Of a stretch of DNA of 64,000 nucleotides, positions 11,457 through 21,945 are shown piece after piece. The position numbers were made by a program, and so were the translations under genes. The stretch's first letter is position 1, and the number at the start of each line of letters is the position of its first letter. The stretch spans positions 512,414,263 to 512,478,262 of the forward strand of contig NC_058524.1 of the NCBI RefSeq assembly GCF_904849725.1, given 5' to 3'. The notes below the pieces were generated by a model. The model was not told the origin of the DNA. It worked only from the letters and a program-made list of their open reading frames with translations, and ran no database searches. Source of the stretch: Hordeum vulgare subsp. vulgare. Its lineage: Eukaryota; Streptophyta; Magnoliopsida; Poales; Poaceae.

Positions 11457-12442
11457 ATGAATGAAAAAACCAAACTTTGTGACTTCTCGAATACTAATAA
11501 TAATGATTTTATTAGTACTCCGATTGCTCCCGCCACTAGTGCGGAGTGATACGAAATCAATGCCGCTTTGCTGAATCTTGTTATGGAAGAGCAATTCTCT
11601 GGCCTTCCTAGTGAATATGCCGCATCCCATCTCAATACCTTCATTGAGCTTTGCGATATTCAAAAGAAGAAAGATGTGGATAATGACGTGATTAACTTGA
11701 AACTTTTTTCCTTTCTCGCTGCGAGATCACGCAAAAACTTGGTTTTCTTCTTTGCCCAAAAATAGTATCGATTCTTGGGATAAGTGCAAAGATGCTTATA
11801 TATCCAAGTATTTTCCGCCGGCTAAGATTATCTCTCTCCGTAATGATATCATGAATTTCGAGCAACTTGATCATGAACATGTTGCACAATCTTGGGAGAG
11901 AATGAAATTAATGATTAGAAATTGTCCCGCTCATGGCTTGAGTCTTTGGACGAATATTCAAATATTTTACGCTCACTTGAATTTCGCTTCTAGAAATATC
12001 TTGGACTCCGCCTCAGGTGGAACGTTCATGGAAATCACGTTAGGAGAAGCCACAAAGCTCTTAGACAACATCATGACGAACTACTCTCACTGGCACACCC
12101 AACGGTCACCTACTAGTAAGAAGGTACACGCTATAGAAGAAATTAACTCGTTGAATGCTAAGATGGACGAGTTAATGAATTTGGTTGCTAGTAGAAGTGC
12201 TCCTTTGTATCCTAATGATATGCCTTTGTCTTCTTTGATTGAGAGTAGCAACGCTAGCTTGGACGTTAATTTTGTTGGTAGGAATAACTTTGGCAACAAC
12301 AATGCTTTTAGAGGAAACTATGTTCCTAAGCCTTTTCCTGGTAACTCCTCTAATAACTTTGGCAACTCCTACAACAATACCCATGGAAAATACAATAGAT
12401 TACCCTCTGATCTAGAGAGTAATATCAAAGAGTGTTGATAGA
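11457..12442 (+). pseudogene. gag: E2 gag (capsid polyprotein), broken
   Basis: The capsid-type gag should coat the element RNA in the cytoplasm. ATG at 11457 lies in CACCATGAATG. Recognisable retrotransposon gag signatures are SIDSWDKCKDAYISKYFPP, AQSWERMKLMIRNCPAHG and SRNILDSASGGTFM, followed by an Asn/Gly-rich tail (GRNNFGNNNAFRGNYVPKP). Damage seen: TGA at 11547-11549, a 1-base shift near 11739, and another near 12430 that ends the frame at 12436-12438. The downstream frame continues at 12443. The copy cannot express full gag. Confidence 0.8.
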
Positions 12443-12970
12443 TTGTCTAGTGATGTTGATGCTTTGAAAGTTAGATGTGATCCTCCCAAAATCAACATGG
12501 ATGAAACTTTGAAAGCTATGCGTGTTTCCATGATTGAGAGGCAAGAAAGAACCGTCAAAATTCGTGCTAGTCATGAATGGCTTAAAAAGGCGTGTTCTCG
12601 TGATGAGAATCACGAAGATCTTAAAGTGCTTGGTGTGACTCCCATTGAATCTTTGTTTTCTTGTGTCAAACCTAATGATTATGGGGCTGGATATGAATCC
12701 ACTTTGGTTGAAAAGTGCCCCAATGATTCAGAGTCCATCTATCTTGATGCTAAAAGCATTGAAAGTGGAGTAGAAGATGTTAAAACTTTGAGTAGTAATG
12801 AAATTAGTACCGTGGATTTCAAGGAATTCAATTATGATAGTTTCTCCTTGATTGAATACATTTCTTTGATGCAATCCATGTTAAACTCCCCACACGCTTA
12901 TAGCCAAAACAAGGCCTTAACCGACCAGATCGTCGAAGCTATGATAAAATCTCTTGAAGAGAAACTTTAA
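12443..12970 (+). pseudogene. E2 gag C-terminal region / linker to protease
   Basis: This frame follows the gag frameshift and reads to a TAA at 12968-12970. It is collinear with E1 (18250 onwards): both share NHEDLKVLGVTPIESLF and VDFKEF/LDFKEF-type stretches. E1 has GAG where E2 has TAA, so the stop is a later mutation and the frame originally ran into the protease. No known domain is recognised in this linker. Confidence 0.7.
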
Positions 12971-13459
12971 TTGGAAGTCTCTATCCCTAGAAAGCTTCAT
13001 GATGAGTGGGAACCTACCATCAAAATCAAAATAAAAAACTATGAGTGCAATGCTTTGTGTGATTTGGGTGCTAGTTTTTCTGCGATTCCAAAGTCTTTAT
13101 GTGATGTTCTGGGTTTTAATGAGATTGAAGAGTGTTCTCTTAATTTGCATCTTGCTGATTCTACTATCAAGAAACCCATGGGAAGGATCAATGATGTTCT
13201 TATTGTTGCAAATAGGAACTATGTACCCGTGGATTTCATTGTGCTTGACATTGATTGCAATCCTACTTGCCCTATTATTCTTGGTAGACCTTTCCTAAGG
13301 ACTATCGGTGCTATCATCGATATGAAGGAAGGGAATATTAGATTTCAATTTCCTTTAAGGAAGGGCATGGAACACTTTCCTAGAAATAAAATAAGATTTC
13401 CTTATAAATCCATGATGAGGGCCACTTATGGTTTGAGCACCAAAGACGATGATACATGA
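12971..13459 (+). pseudogene. E2 aspartic protease (retropepsin-like)
   Basis: The domain would cleave the gag polyprotein. It contains the active-site stretch ALCDLGASFSAIP (a DLGA variant of D-T/S-G-A) and the later hydrophobic-Gly motif PIILGRPFLRTIGAIIDM. The frame ends with YGLSTKDDDT and a stop, and reverse transcriptase does not follow. An upstream TAA separates it from gag. The same C-terminus is kept in E1 and E3. Confidence 0.8.
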
Positions 13460-16125
13460 TTCTATCGCTTTTATGCCTAGCTAAGGGCGTTAAACAATAG
13501 CGCTTGTTGGGAGGCAACCCAATGAATTTATCTTTTTTCTTTCTGTTTTGTTGCGTCGACACCATCACAATTCGGTTGTGATTGTGATTTTTGTGTTCTT
13601 TTTGTGTTTGAGCCAAGCAAAACCTTTATAACTAGTCTTGGTAATGGTTGTTTGACCCTGCTGGAAAAAGACAGAAACTTTTCGCTTACGAGATGATTTT
13701 TCATTTTTATTCAGAAAGATATTTTGAGTTGGTTCTTTTTGGTGCTGGTTGATATGCTTTTTTACCAGGCCGTCGTAATGTTTCAGATTTTTTGAGGTAC
13801 CAGAAGTATACGAAGTATACAAATTGCTATAGACTGGTCTGTTTTTGACAGATTCTGTTTTTGTTGAGTTGGTTGCTTGTTTTGATGAAACTATGGTTAG
13901 TATCGGGGGTACTAGCCATGGATAAGTGATAATACAGTAGCCCAACACCAATATAGATGGAATTCAAGTTTGATACAGTACCAAAAGAAGTGGTAATTTG
14001 TTTTCTTGTACTAACGTTATCGCGAGTTTCTGTTTAAGTTTTGTGTTGTGAAGTTTTCAAGTTTCGGGTGATGTTCTCATGGACGATGAGATAAGGAGTG
14101 GAAAGAGCTCAAGCTTGGGGATTCCCAAGGCATCCCAAGCCAAATTCAAGGACACCAAAAAGCCTAAGCTTGGGTATGCCCCGGGAATGCATCCCCTCTT
14201 TCGTCTTCAATCCATCGGTAACATTACTTGGAGCTATATTTTTATTCACCACATGATATGTGTTTTGCTTGGAGCGTCTTATATCGTAGGAGTCTTTTAT
14301 TTTTGTTGTGTCACAATCATCCTTGCTGCACACCTTTTTGAGAGAGAGAGACATGCACTCATCGTGATTTTGCTAGAATGCTCATAGTGCTTCACTTATA
14401 TCTTTTGAGCTAGATACTTTTGCTCTAGTGCTTCACTTATATCCTTTAGAGCACGGCGGTGTGTGATTTGGTAGTTGGCTTATGCTATGAAAGTTCTCCC
14501 AAATGTGATAGTTACCCAAATAGGATGCAAAAACATCCATCTTCATGTGCATTGAGTAGAAAGAGAAGTTTCGATTCCTCTCAATTAGTTTTGAGACGTG
14601 GATTTGGTAATATTGAGAGCTATGTTAGTAGGGTGTTGTGAATCTAGAGATACTTGTGTTGAAGTTAGTGATTCCCGTAGCATGCACGTATGGTGAACCG
14701 CTATGTTAGGAAGTCGGAGTATAATTGATCTATTTATTGTCATCCTTTGTGTTGAGGTCGGGATCGCGCGATGGTTAACACCTACCAACCCTTCCCCTAG
14801 GAGTATGCGTTTTGCACTTTGTTTCGATTACTAATAAAAACTTTCGCAACAAGTATGTGAGTTCTTCATGACTAATGTGAGTCCATGGTATATATGCACT
14901 TCCACCTTCCACCATTGCTAGCCTCTTTAGTGCCGCGCAATTCTCGCCGGTACACAAACCCACCATATGCCTTCCTCAAAACAGCCACCATACCTACCTA
15001 CTATGGCATTTTCATAGCCATTCCGAGATATATTGCCATGCAACTCCCACCGTTCCGTCTCATGACTTGTGCCGTCACTCTCATATTGCCTTTGCATGAT
15101 CGTAAGATAGCTAGTGTGATGTTTTCAACATCATACGCCATGCTAGATCGTTGCACATCCCGGTATACTGCCGGAGGCATTTCCTTTAGAGTCATCATCA
15201 TTTTGAGCTGTGAGTAAATAAAAGTGTGATGATCATCATTATTAGAGCATTGTCCCATGTGAGGAAATAAAAAAAAGAGGCCAAAGAGAACCAAAAAAAG
15301 GAAAAAAAAGAGGCCTAAGAGCCCAAATGAAAAAAGAAGAAGAGAAAAGAGAGAAAAAGAGAGAAGGGACAATGCTACTATCTTTTTTCCACACTTGTGC
15401 TACATAATAGCACCATGTTCTTCATGATTGAGAGCTTATTGCTTTGTCACCACCATATGCTAGTGGAAATCTTCATTATATAACTTGGCTTGTATATTCC
15501 AATGATGGGCTTCCTCAAAATTGCCCTAGGTCTTCGTGAGCAAACAAGTTGGATGCACACCCACTAGTTTTACTTTTGAGCTTTCACATACTTATAGGTC
15601 TAGTGCATCTCTTGTATGGCAATCCCTCATCATTCACATTGATATCTATTAATGGGCAACTCCATAGCCCTTTGATATGCCGAGTCAATGTGACCATCTG
15701 CTCCTTTTTGTGTCACAGCCACCACCACACTCTATTCCACTTATAGTGCTATATCCATGGCTCACGCTCATGTATTGCGTGATAGTTATAAAAAGTTTGA
15801 GAAAGTAAGAGTGCGAAAACAATTACTTGGCCAATACCGGGGTTGTGCATGATTTACATTAGTTGTGTGAGGATGATGGAGCATAGCAAGACTATATGAT
15901 TTTGTAGGGATAACTTTCCTTGGCCTTGTTATTTTGAAAGTTCATGATTACCTTGCTAGTTTGCTTGAAGTCTTATTGTTTTCATGTTAATAGCAAACTA
16001 TTTTTTTGAACCTTACGAACATTCATTTCATGTGAAAGAAGTTGCAAAGGACAACTATGCTAGGTAGCATTCCACATCAAAAATTCATTCTTTATCACTT
16101 CCCTACTCGAGGACGAGCATGAGTT
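13460..16125 (+). other. E2 non-coding 3' segment with conserved hairpins
   Basis: No credible ORF. It contains a TTGGG-AGGCAA-CCCAA hairpin just after the protease stop (13507-13522). A pair of hairpins built on AAGCTTGGGG words lies at about 14112-14203. A long purine-rich tract (15258-15365) is closed by AGCATTGTCCC (15246-15256) and GGGACAATGCT (15366-15376). CTCGAGGACGAG occurs at 16106-16117. All have counterparts in E1 and E3. Confidence 0.65.
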
Positions 16126-16140
16126 AAGCTTGGGGATGCT
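16126..16140 (+). other. Polypurine tract of E2
   Basis: AAGCTTGGGGATGCT directly precedes the 3' LTR TGATACG. The equivalent segments are 21931-21945 in E1 and 29561-29575 (minus) in E3. Confidence 0.6.
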
Positions 16141-17699
16141 TGATACGTCTCTAACGTATCTATAATTTTTGATGGTTTCATGCTATTATCTTGTCAAACT
16201 TTGGATGTTTTGCATGCCTTTTATATATTTTTTGGGACTAACTTATTGACACAATGCTAAGTGCCAGTTCCTGTTTTTTCCATGTTTTTGACCCCTTTCA
16301 GAGGAGATTTTGAAACGGAGTCCAAACGTAAGAAAATCCCCGAAAAGATTTTTTTTTCATAACGGAAGAAGATCAGGAAGCTTGGGAGCCAAGGCAGGGG
16401 AGCCTCAGGGGCCCCACAAGCCCCCACCCCGCGGCCAGGGGGGGTGGCCGCGGCCCATAGGCTTGTGGCCCCCTGGGCGCCCTCTGCCCTAGGGGTTGCG
16501 CCTATATATTCCCTAAAAATCCCAAAAAAATGAGGAGATCATCGAAATCACTTTTCCGTCGCTGCAAGCTTGTGTCTCCGCAAGATCCCATCTGGGGCAC
16601 GTTCTGGTGCCATGCCGGAGGGGGGATTCGGACACGGAGGGCTTCTTCATCAACACCATGACCTCTTTGATGATGCGTGAGTAGTTCACCATAGACCTAC
16701 GGGTCCATAGCTAGTAACTAGATGGCTTCTTCTTTCTCTTGGATCTTCAATACAAAGTTCTCCATGATCTTCATGGAGATCTATCCAATGTAATCTTCTT
16801 TTGCTGTGTGTTTGTCGAGATCCGATGAATTGTGGATTTATGATCAGATTATCTATGAATCTTATTTGAGTTTATTCTAATCTTTCTTATGCATGATTTC
16901 ATATCCTTGTAATTCTCTTCAAGTTGTGGGTTTTGTCTGGCCAACTAGATCTATGATTCTTGCAATGGGAGAAGTGCTGGGTTTTGGGTTCATATCGTGC
17001 GGTGACCTCACCTAGTGATAGAAGGGGTAGCGAGGCACGCATCGTGTTGTTGCCATCAATGGTAAAAATATGGGGTTTTCATCATTGGTTTGAGATTATC
17101 CCTCTACATCATGTCATCTTGCTTAAGGCGTTACTCTGTTCGTCATGAACTCAATACACTAGATGCATGTTGGATAGCGGTCGATGTGTGGAGTAATAGT
17201 TGTAGATGCAGAAAGTATCGGTCTACTTGCCTCGAACGTGATGCCTATATGTATGATCATTGCCTTAGATATCGTCATGACTTTGCGCGGTTCTATAAAT
17301 TGCTCAACAGTAACTTGTTCACCCACCATGATATTTGCTATTTTGAGAGAAGCCTCTAGTGAACACTATGGCCCCCGGGTCTACTCCACACTATATTTTC
17401 AGCCTTACACTTTTTACTTCGTTGCACTTTCCGCCTTCAGATCTCACTTTGCAAACAATCTTGAAGGGATTGACAACCCCTTTGAAGTATTGGGTGCAAG
17501 CTTGTTTGTGTTTGCGTAGGTACTCTAGACTTGACAAGGCCCTCCTTATGGATCGATACCTTGGTTCTCAAACTGAGGGTAATACTTACTGCTCCTGTGC
17601 TGCATCACCCTTTCCTCTTCAAGGGAAAAACTGACGCAAAACAAGAGAAGTAGCAAGAAGAATTCCTAGCGCCAAGGACGGACTTTTGTTACCGTAGCA
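16141..17699 (+). repeat. 3' LTR of E2
   Basis: It runs from TGATACGTCTCTAACG to TTACCGTAGCA, 1559 bp, and is followed by the ACCCT duplication. It is collinear with 9663-11217. ORFs within it (16960-17148, 17090-17359) recur in other LTR copies and are not genes. Confidence 0.92.
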
Positions 17700-17704
17700 A
17701 CCCT
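17700..17704. repeat. Target site duplication ACCCT of E2, right
   Basis: Exact repeat of 9658-9662. Confidence 0.92.
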
Positions 17705-17747
17705 TTCCTCTTCAAGGGAAAAACCAACGCAAGCTCAAGAAGTAGCA
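17705..17747 (+). repeat. 5' LTR of E1, last 43 bases
   Basis: TTCCTCTTCAAGGG to AGAAGTAGCA completes the E1 5' LTR after E2 and matches the end of the 3' LTR at 23458-23500. Confidence 0.9.
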
Positions 17748-17758
17748 AGAAGAATTTC

Positions 17759-17776
17759 TGGCGCCGTTGCCGGGGA
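17759..17776 (+). other. Primer-binding site of E1 (tRNA-Asp type)
   Basis: TGGCGCCGTTGCCGGGGA, 11 bases after the LTR end, identical to the E2 site. Confidence 0.88.
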
Positions 17777-17973
17777 GTATTCAAGTGAAGCATATCTACC
17801 AAGTACCTATCGCAAACTCATCTCTTGCATTTACATTATTTGCCATTTGGCTCTCGTTTTCCTCTCCCCCACTTCTAAAAAACAAAATTTACAAAAATAT
17901 TTTCCTTTTTCGTTCGCACTTTCTTTTTCTTGCTTTCTGTTTGCTTGTGTGCTTGTCTGCTTGCTAAGTCATC

Positions 17974-18626
17974 ATGGCCCAATCGAATGATTATGATGCT
18001 TACTATAAAAAGTTGGAAGAGACTGAAACTATTGCTAAAAGCTTCATGTCTACACAGTTTGATCATAATAGTTACTTTCGTAGAGAACTAAGGGAGAAAA
18101 ATTCTTTTATGGCTTATATGAATAAATAGGTTGATGATATGGACAAATAATTCCTTGCGTTAAATACTCAATTTGCTCGTCTTAAAAAATTGGTAGGCCA
18201 AATTTCTGATAAACAAGCTACCTTAGTCAATAAAATGGCTGCTAAACCTGAAATATGTGATGGGAATCACGAAGATCTTAAAGTGCTTGGTGTGACTCCT
18301 ATTGAATCCTTGTTTTTCAATGTCAATCCTAATGATGATGGGGCTCGATATGAATCCACTTTGGTTGAGAAACACCCCAATGATTCAGAGTCTATTTATC
18401 TTGATCCTAAAAAAACTAAAAGTGGAGTAGAGGATATCAAAACTTTGAGTAGTGATGAAATTACTACTTTGGATTTCAAGGAATTTACTTATGATAGTTG
18501 CTCTTTGATTGAATGTATTTCCTTGATGCAATACATGCTAAACTCTCCACATGCTTATAGCCAAAATAAGGCTTTTACCAATCATATTGTTGATGCTATG
18601 ATGAAGTTCTTGAAGAGAAACTTGAG
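17974..18626 (+). pseudogene. E1 shortened gag and linker, broken
   Basis: ATG at 17974 (ATCATGGCCC) opens a frame with stops near 18127 and 18148 that then runs open through 18190 to about 18600. The first 70 codons do not resemble E2 gag; the part from NHEDLKVLGVTPIESLF onward does. The capsid core found in E2 is therefore missing, so E1 carries a different or deleted gag. A 1-base deletion near 18605 moves the protease into another frame. Confidence 0.65.
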
Positions 18627-19115
18627 TTGGAAATATCTATTCCTAGAAAACTTCATGATGAGTGGGAACCTACTATACATATCAAGATTAAAAATTATGA
18701 ATGCCATGCTTTGTGTGATTTGGGTGCTAGTGTTTCCACAATTCCAAAATCTTCATGTGATGTTCTAGGTTTCAATGAGATTGATAAGTGCTCTCTTAAT
18801 TTGCATCTTGCGGATTCTACTATTAATAAACCTATGGGAAGGATCAATGATGTTCTTATTATTGCAAATAGTAACTATGTGCCCGTAGATTTCATTGTGC
18901 TTGATATTGATTGCAATCCGACATGTCCCATTATTCTTGGTAGACCTTTCCTTAGGACTATTGGTGCTGTTATTGATATGAAGGAAGGGAATATTAAATT
19001 TCAATTGCCATTAAAGAAGGGCATGGAACACTTTCCTAGAAATAAAATAAGATTGCCTTATGAATCCATTATGAGAGCCACTTGTGGTTTGAGCACTAAA
19101 GATGACGATACGTGA
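18627..19115 (+). pseudogene. E1 aspartic protease (retropepsin-like)
   Basis: 162 codons, intact in itself but cut off from gag by a frameshift. It has ALCDLGASVSTIP (active-site Asp), PIILGRPFLRTIGAVIDM, and the C-terminus CGLSTKDDDT followed by TGA. It is the same length and layout as the E2 protease. No reverse transcriptase follows. Confidence 0.8.
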
Positions 19116-21930
19116 TTCTATTGCCTTATGCCTAGCTAAGGGTGTTAAACGATAGCGCTTGTTGGGAGGCAACCCAATGAATAAAATTATTTTTTCTTTC
19201 CACTTTCTGTTTTGTTGAGTCCACACCATCATGAATCTGTTATGATTGTGTTCTTTATGTTTTAATTAGTCTTTGTGCCAAGTAGAACCTTTATGATTAG
19301 TTTTGGTGATAGTTGTTTAATCATGCTGAAAAAGACAGAAACTTTGTGCTCATTAAATTATTTTTAATTCCTATACAGAAAGATCTTTTGAGTTGATTCT
19401 TTTCGCTGCTGATTCATATGCAAATTGCCCTAATTTCCACAATTGTTTTGAATTTTTGGGATGGCAGAGGTATACGAAATATACAGATTGCCACAGACTA
19501 TTCTGTTTTTGACAGATTCTATTTTTGTTGTGTTGATTACTTATTTTGATGCAACTATGGTTAGTATCGGGGGGGGTACTAGCCATGGAAAAGTGATAAT
19601 ACAGTAATATAACATCAATCCAAATGTAAATTAAGTTTACTACAGTACCTAAAAAGTTGGTGGTTTGTTTTCTTATGCTAATGATATCACGAGTTTCTGT
19701 TTAAGTTTTGTATTGTGAAGTTTTCAAGTTTTGGGTGATGTTTTTATGGACAATGGAATAAAGAGTGGAAAGAGCCTAAGCTTGGGGATGCCCAAGTCAT
19801 CCCAAGCCAAATTCAAGTACACCAAAAAGCCTAAGCTTGGGGATGCCCCGGGAAGGCATCCCCTCTTTCGTCTTCAATCTATCGGTAACGTTACTTGGAG
19901 CTATATTTTTATTCACCACATCATATGTGTTTTGCTTGGAGCGTCGTGTATTATAGGAGTCTTTGCTTTTTGTTTTATCACAATCATCCTTGCTGCACAC
20001 CTTTTTGAGAGGGACATGCACTCATCGTGAATTTGTTAGAATACTCAATGAGCTTCACTTATATCTCTTGAGCTAGGCAATTTAGCTCCCATGAGCTTCA
20101 CTTATATCTTTTGAGATAGATAATTTTCCTCCCATGAGCTTCACTTATATATTTTGAGCTAGATAATTTTGCTCTAGTGCTTCACTTAAATCTTTTTAGA
20201 GCATGGCAGTGTCATATTCTGTAGAAATAAAAACTCTCGCTCTTCACTTATATCATTTTGAGAATTCTCTCTCTAAGCAACTTGGTAATTGGTGTGTGCT
20301 AAGAAATTAGTCCTAAATATGATAGGCATCAAAATAGGATATAATAAAAACTTTCATATTCAAGTGCATTGATTAGTAAGAGAAGTTTGATTCCTCACAA
20401 TTAGTTTTGAGATCTGGATATCGTAATATTAGAGTCATGTTAGTAGGGTGTTGTGAATCTAGAAATACTTGTGTTGAGGTATGTGATTCCCTTAGCATGC
20501 ACGTATGGTGAACTGCTATGTTAGGAAGTTGGAGAATAGTTGATTTATTGATTGTCATCCTTTGTGTGGCGGTCAGGATCGCGTGATGGTTAACACCTAC
20601 CAACCCTTCCCCTAGGAGTATGCGTTTAGCACTTTGTTTCGATTACTAATAAAACTTTTGCAATAAGTATATGAGTTCTTCATGACTAATGTGAGTCCAT
20701 GGTATAGATGCACTTTCACCTGCCACCATTGCTAGCCTCTCTAGTGCCGCGCAACTTTTGCCGGTGCACAAACCCACCATATACCTTCCTCAAAACAGCC
20801 ACCATACCTACCTACTATGGCCTTTTCATAGCCATTCCGAGATATATTGCATGCAACTTCCACCGTTCCATCTCATGACATGTGCCGTCATTTTCATTTT
20901 GCCATTGCATGATCATAAGATAGCTAGCAAGATGTTTCAATGTCATACGCTAAGATAGATTGTTGCACATCCCGGTACACTGTCGGATGCATTTCATATA
21001 GAGTCATCATTGTTCTAAGTATCGAGTTGTAAGTAAATAAAAGTGCGATGATCATCATTATTAGAGCACTGTCCTATGTGAGAAAATAAAATAAAAATAT
21101 CGCACCAAAAAAATGAAAAAAGAGGCCAAAGAACCCAAACAAAAAAAATGATGAGAGAAAAAGAGAGAAGGGACAATGCTACTATGTTTTTCCACACTTG
21201 TGCTTCAAAATAGCACCATGTTCTTCATGATAGAGAGTCTCTTGTTTTGTCACTTTCATATACTAGTGGGAATTTTCATTATATAACTTGGCTTGTATAT
21301 TCCAATGATGGGCTTCCTCAAAATCTCCCAGGTCTTCGTGAGCAAGCAAGTTGGGTGCACACCCACTAGTTTTCTTTTTGAGATTTCATACACTTATAGC
21401 TCTAGTGCATCCGTTGCATGGCAATCCCTACTCATTCACATTGATATCTATTGATGGGCATCTCCATAGCCCATTGATACGCCGAGTCGATGTGACCATC
21501 TCCTCCTTTTTGCCTCACAACCTCCACCACACTCTATTCCACCTATAATGCTATATCCATGGGTCACGCTCATGTATTGCGTGAGAGTTGAAAAAGTTGA
21601 GAAAGTAAGAGTGTGAAAACAATTACTTGGCCAATACCGGGGTTGTGCATGATTTAAATTCTTTGTGTGGGGATCATGGAGCATATCCAGACTATATGAT
21701 TTTGTAGGGATAACTTTCTTTGGCCTTGTTATTTCAAAAGTTCATGATTACTTTGCTAGTATGGTTGAAGTATTATTGTTTTCATGTCAACATTAAACTA
21801 TTGTTTTGAATCTTACGTATCTGAACATTCATGCCACAATAAAGAAGTTACAAAGAAAAATATGTTAGGTAGCATTCCACATCAAAAATTCGGTCTTTAT
21901 CACTTCCTTACTCGAGGACGAGCAGGAGTT
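19116..21930 (+). other. E1 non-coding 3' segment with conserved hairpins
   Basis: Collinear with 13460-16125 of E2. TTGGG/CCCAA hairpin at 19162-19177. AAGCTTGGGG words occur at about 19779 and 19833; the second forms a perfect 9-bp stem GGGGATGCC/GGCATCCCC (19839-19847, 19855-19863) with loop CCGGGAA. The purine-rich stretch at 21076-21169 is closed by AGCACTGTCC and GGGACAATGCT. CTCGAGGACGAG occurs at 21911-21922. No credible ORF. Confidence 0.65.
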
Positions 21931-21945
21931 AAGCTTGGGGATGCT

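Larger units (their letters stand above)
9663..17699 (+). mobile_element. E2: non-autonomous Athila-like element nested in the E1 LTR
   Basis: E2 is 8037 bp with LTRs of 1555 and 1559 bp, a PBS matching tRNA-Asp, broken gag and protease frames, a 2.7-kb non-coding segment and a purine tract before the 3' LTR. Perfect ACCCT duplications flank it. It is in the same orientation as E1, a related family, and sits 43 bases from the end of E1's 5' LTR. There is no RT or integrase. Confidence 0.93.

Noticed and set aside
17090..17519. ORFs of 89-116 codons that recur in several E-type LTRs
   Set aside because: They lie inside the LTRs, change frame and end between copies, and match each other only because the LTRs are related. 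No domain is recognised.
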